Assembly: GCF_000720115.1 (NCBI RefSeq)
Contig: NZ_JOIR01000062.1
Span: forward strand, 1-23,985
DNA length: 23,985 nt
Source of the DNA: Streptomyces sp. NRRL F-2580
GTDB lineage: Bacteria > Actinomycetota > Actinomycetes > Streptomycetales > Streptomycetaceae
Reading direction: 5' to 3'
The translations under genes were made by a program, and so were the position numbers. The notes beneath the pieces are model-generated. The model ran no database searches. It was given only the letters and a program-made list of their open reading frames with translations, and had not been told where the DNA came from. Below are positions 23,234 through 23,985 of the stretch, in pieces; position 1 is the stretch's first letter; each line of letters starts with the position of its first letter.

Positions 23234-23239
23234 TAACAT
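23234..23239 (+). promoter_or_regulatory. Putative rnpB minus-10 (TAACAT)
   Basis: TAACAT ends 9 nt before the first base of the P1 helix of RNase P RNA at 23249. The matching minus-35 would fall at about 23210-23216, overlapping the minus-35 of the divergent MerR gene; no good TTGACN is seen there. Confidence 0.5.
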
Positions 23240-23248
23240 GTCCACCAC

Positions 23249-23658
23249 GGCAGACGAGTCGGCCGGGCGGCCGCGTCGGGATCCTCGGATCCCGCCGAGG
23301 AACGTCCGGGCTCCACAGGGCAGGGTGGTGGGTAACGCCCACCCGGGGTGACCCGCGGGACAGTGCCACAGAAAACAGACCGCCGGGGACCTCGGTCCTC
23401 GGTAAGGGTGAAACGGTGGTGTAAGAGACCACCAGCGCCTGAGGTGACTCAGGCGGCTAGGTAAACCCCACCCGGAGCAAGGTCAAGAGGATCCGTCTCC
23501 GGACGGGTCTGCGCGAACGATCGAGGGCTGCCCGCCCGAGTTCGCGGGTAGACCGCACGAGGCCGGTGGCAACACCGGTCCTAGATGGATGGCCGTCTCC
23601 CCGGCGACCGCGAGGTCACCGGGTGACAGAACCCGGCGTACAGGCCGGCTCGTCTGCC
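23249..23658 (+). ncRNA. rnpB: RNase P RNA (bacterial class A)
   Basis: The catalytic RNA that cuts the 5' leader from pre-tRNA. The ends pair as helix P1: GGCAGACGAG at 23249-23258 with CTCGTCTGCC at 23649-23658. The conserved core is complete: GAGGAACGTCCGGGCTCC (from 23297, 5' strand of P4), ACAGAAAACAGACCGCC, GGTAAGGGTGAAACGGTGG, AGGTAAACCCCACC with GAGCAAGGTCAAGAGG, AGATGGATGGCCGTC, and ACAGAACCCGGCGTACAG near the 3' end. The length, ~410 nt, is usual for Streptomyces. Ends are set from P1 pairing and may be off by a few bases. Confidence 0.96.
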
Positions 23659-23672
23659 CCCTCCGCCCCGAA

Positions 23673-23693
23673 CCGCCCCCCGGGAGGGGGCGG
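23673..23693 (+). terminator. Strong GC hairpin after rnpB
   Basis: CCGCCCCC (23673-23680) and GGGGGCGG (23686-23693) form a perfect 8-bp stem with a 5-nt loop, 15 nt after the end of rnpB. No T-run follows, as is usual for streptomycete I-type terminators. Confidence 0.65.
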
Positions 23694-23752
23694 CGCCGCA
23701 TCGCCGGAGGGGCTGAATCTGTGCGGCCCAGCCGGACAGCGCGGCTCAAAGA

Positions 23753-23798
23753 CCGGGGCTCCGCCCCGCACCCCGCGCCTCAAACGCCGGCGAGGCTG
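23753..23798 (-). repeat. Dispersed GC-rich extragenic repeat, locus D (one full unit)
   Basis: Minus-oriented: the GGGGCTCCGCCCC hairpin (from 23755), then CGCGCCTCAAACGCCGGCGA and GGCTG. A degenerate trace seems to lie just before it at ~23709-23752 (GGCTGAATCTGTGCGGC, GGCTCAAAGACCGG). Confidence 0.85.
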
Positions 23799-23850
23799 CA
23801 TTTGCGCGGCGAAGCCGAGCCGGCCGGTTGGGACGGGGGTGGGTGTGTGC

Positions 23851-23921
23851 CGGGGTGATCCCCGCAGGGCGCCGAACGCACTTCCGCCAGACTCTCCGAC
23901 CTCTCGTCACGTTCGGCGCCC
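23851..23921. other. Two stem-loops at the right end: CGGGG hairpin and 12-bp inverted repeat
   Basis: CGGGG-TGAT-CCCCG (23851-23864) is followed 2 nt later by a perfect 12-bp inverted repeat: GGGCGCCGAACG (23867-23878) and CGTTCGGCGCCC (23910-23921) around a 31-nt pyrimidine-rich loop. No convincing gene lies here; the rest of 23659-23985 holds only the terminator hairpin and repeat locus D. It may be a terminator for a gene beyond the window, a structured leader, or a recombination-type site. Confidence 0.6.
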
Positions 23922-23985
23922 GAGGAGACGCCCCGGCGCGCGCCCGCCCCCGGCACAACCGGCCCCCACCCGACCCCGCCCGAGC

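Noticed and set aside
23867..23921. Insertion-sequence ends or a phage attachment site
   Set aside because: The 12-bp inverted repeat has no flanking target duplication, and no transposase, integrase or tRNA gene is nearby.
1..23985. CRISPR arrays, tRNA or rRNA genes, toxin-antitoxin pairs, phage defence systems
   Set aside because: No regular spacer-repeat pattern, cloverleaf, rRNA core sequence or characteristic protein motif was found on either strand.

Overview
This is a 24 kb stretch of very high-GC actinobacterial chromosome. Everything points to Streptomyces: strong G/C bias at third codon positions, frequent GTG and TTG starts, DmdR1/IdeR-type iron boxes, TANNNT minus-10 hexamers lying 6-7 nt upstream of start codons (leaderless mRNAs), an actinobacterial RNase P RNA, and a GC-rich extragenic repeat that occurs at four places. 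Identifications come from reading translated sequence and motifs; no database search was run.

Layout, left to right. (1) 1-1469: 5' part of an AfsR/SARP-type regulator with an NB-ARC ATPase module, cut by the window edge, divergent from a membrane site-2 protease (1543-2334). (2) 2369-5520: a small membrane protein, an NADPH:F420 reductase, a SIS-like protein, a 78-aa conserved actinobacterial protein and type I methionine aminopeptidase. (3) 5611-11120: an iron-acquisition block. It holds a heme oxygenase behind a promoter with an embedded iron box, a PhzF-like protein, the frameshifted C-terminal remnant of a sortase-anchored surface protein, two overlapping iron boxes, and an efeO-efeB-efeU operon (lipoprotein, Tat-exported DyP peroxidase, FTR1-type permease). 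(4) 11125-15369: GNAT, a second PhzF-like protein, a small acidic protein, an SDR oxidoreductase and a Bcr/CflA-type MFS exporter. (5) 15521-19023: an Rsm22-type methyltransferase, dimethylargininase, a TetR regulator with palindromic operators, and a stand-alone Prim-Pol domain protein. (6) 19265-23177: YaaA, an RNB-domain ribonuclease, and a MerR regulator translationally coupled to a membrane protein. (7) 23249-23658: rnpB, followed by a terminator hairpin, a repeat copy and an unexplained 12-bp inverted repeat.

The most coherent functional unit is the iron block. Heme oxygenase frees iron from heme inside the cell, EfeUOB imports iron (EfeB may also take it from heme), and both transcription units carry iron boxes. 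The surface-protein remnant between them could be what is left of a cell-wall heme-capture protein, but that is inference.

The least explained signals are the dispersed repeat (about eight full or partial units, always 3' of genes, once supplying the last 12 codons and stop of the MFS gene), the structured DNA after rnpB, and the MerR promoter lying back to back with the rnpB promoter. I see no CRISPR array, tRNA, rRNA, insertion sequence, phage gene or new defence system.
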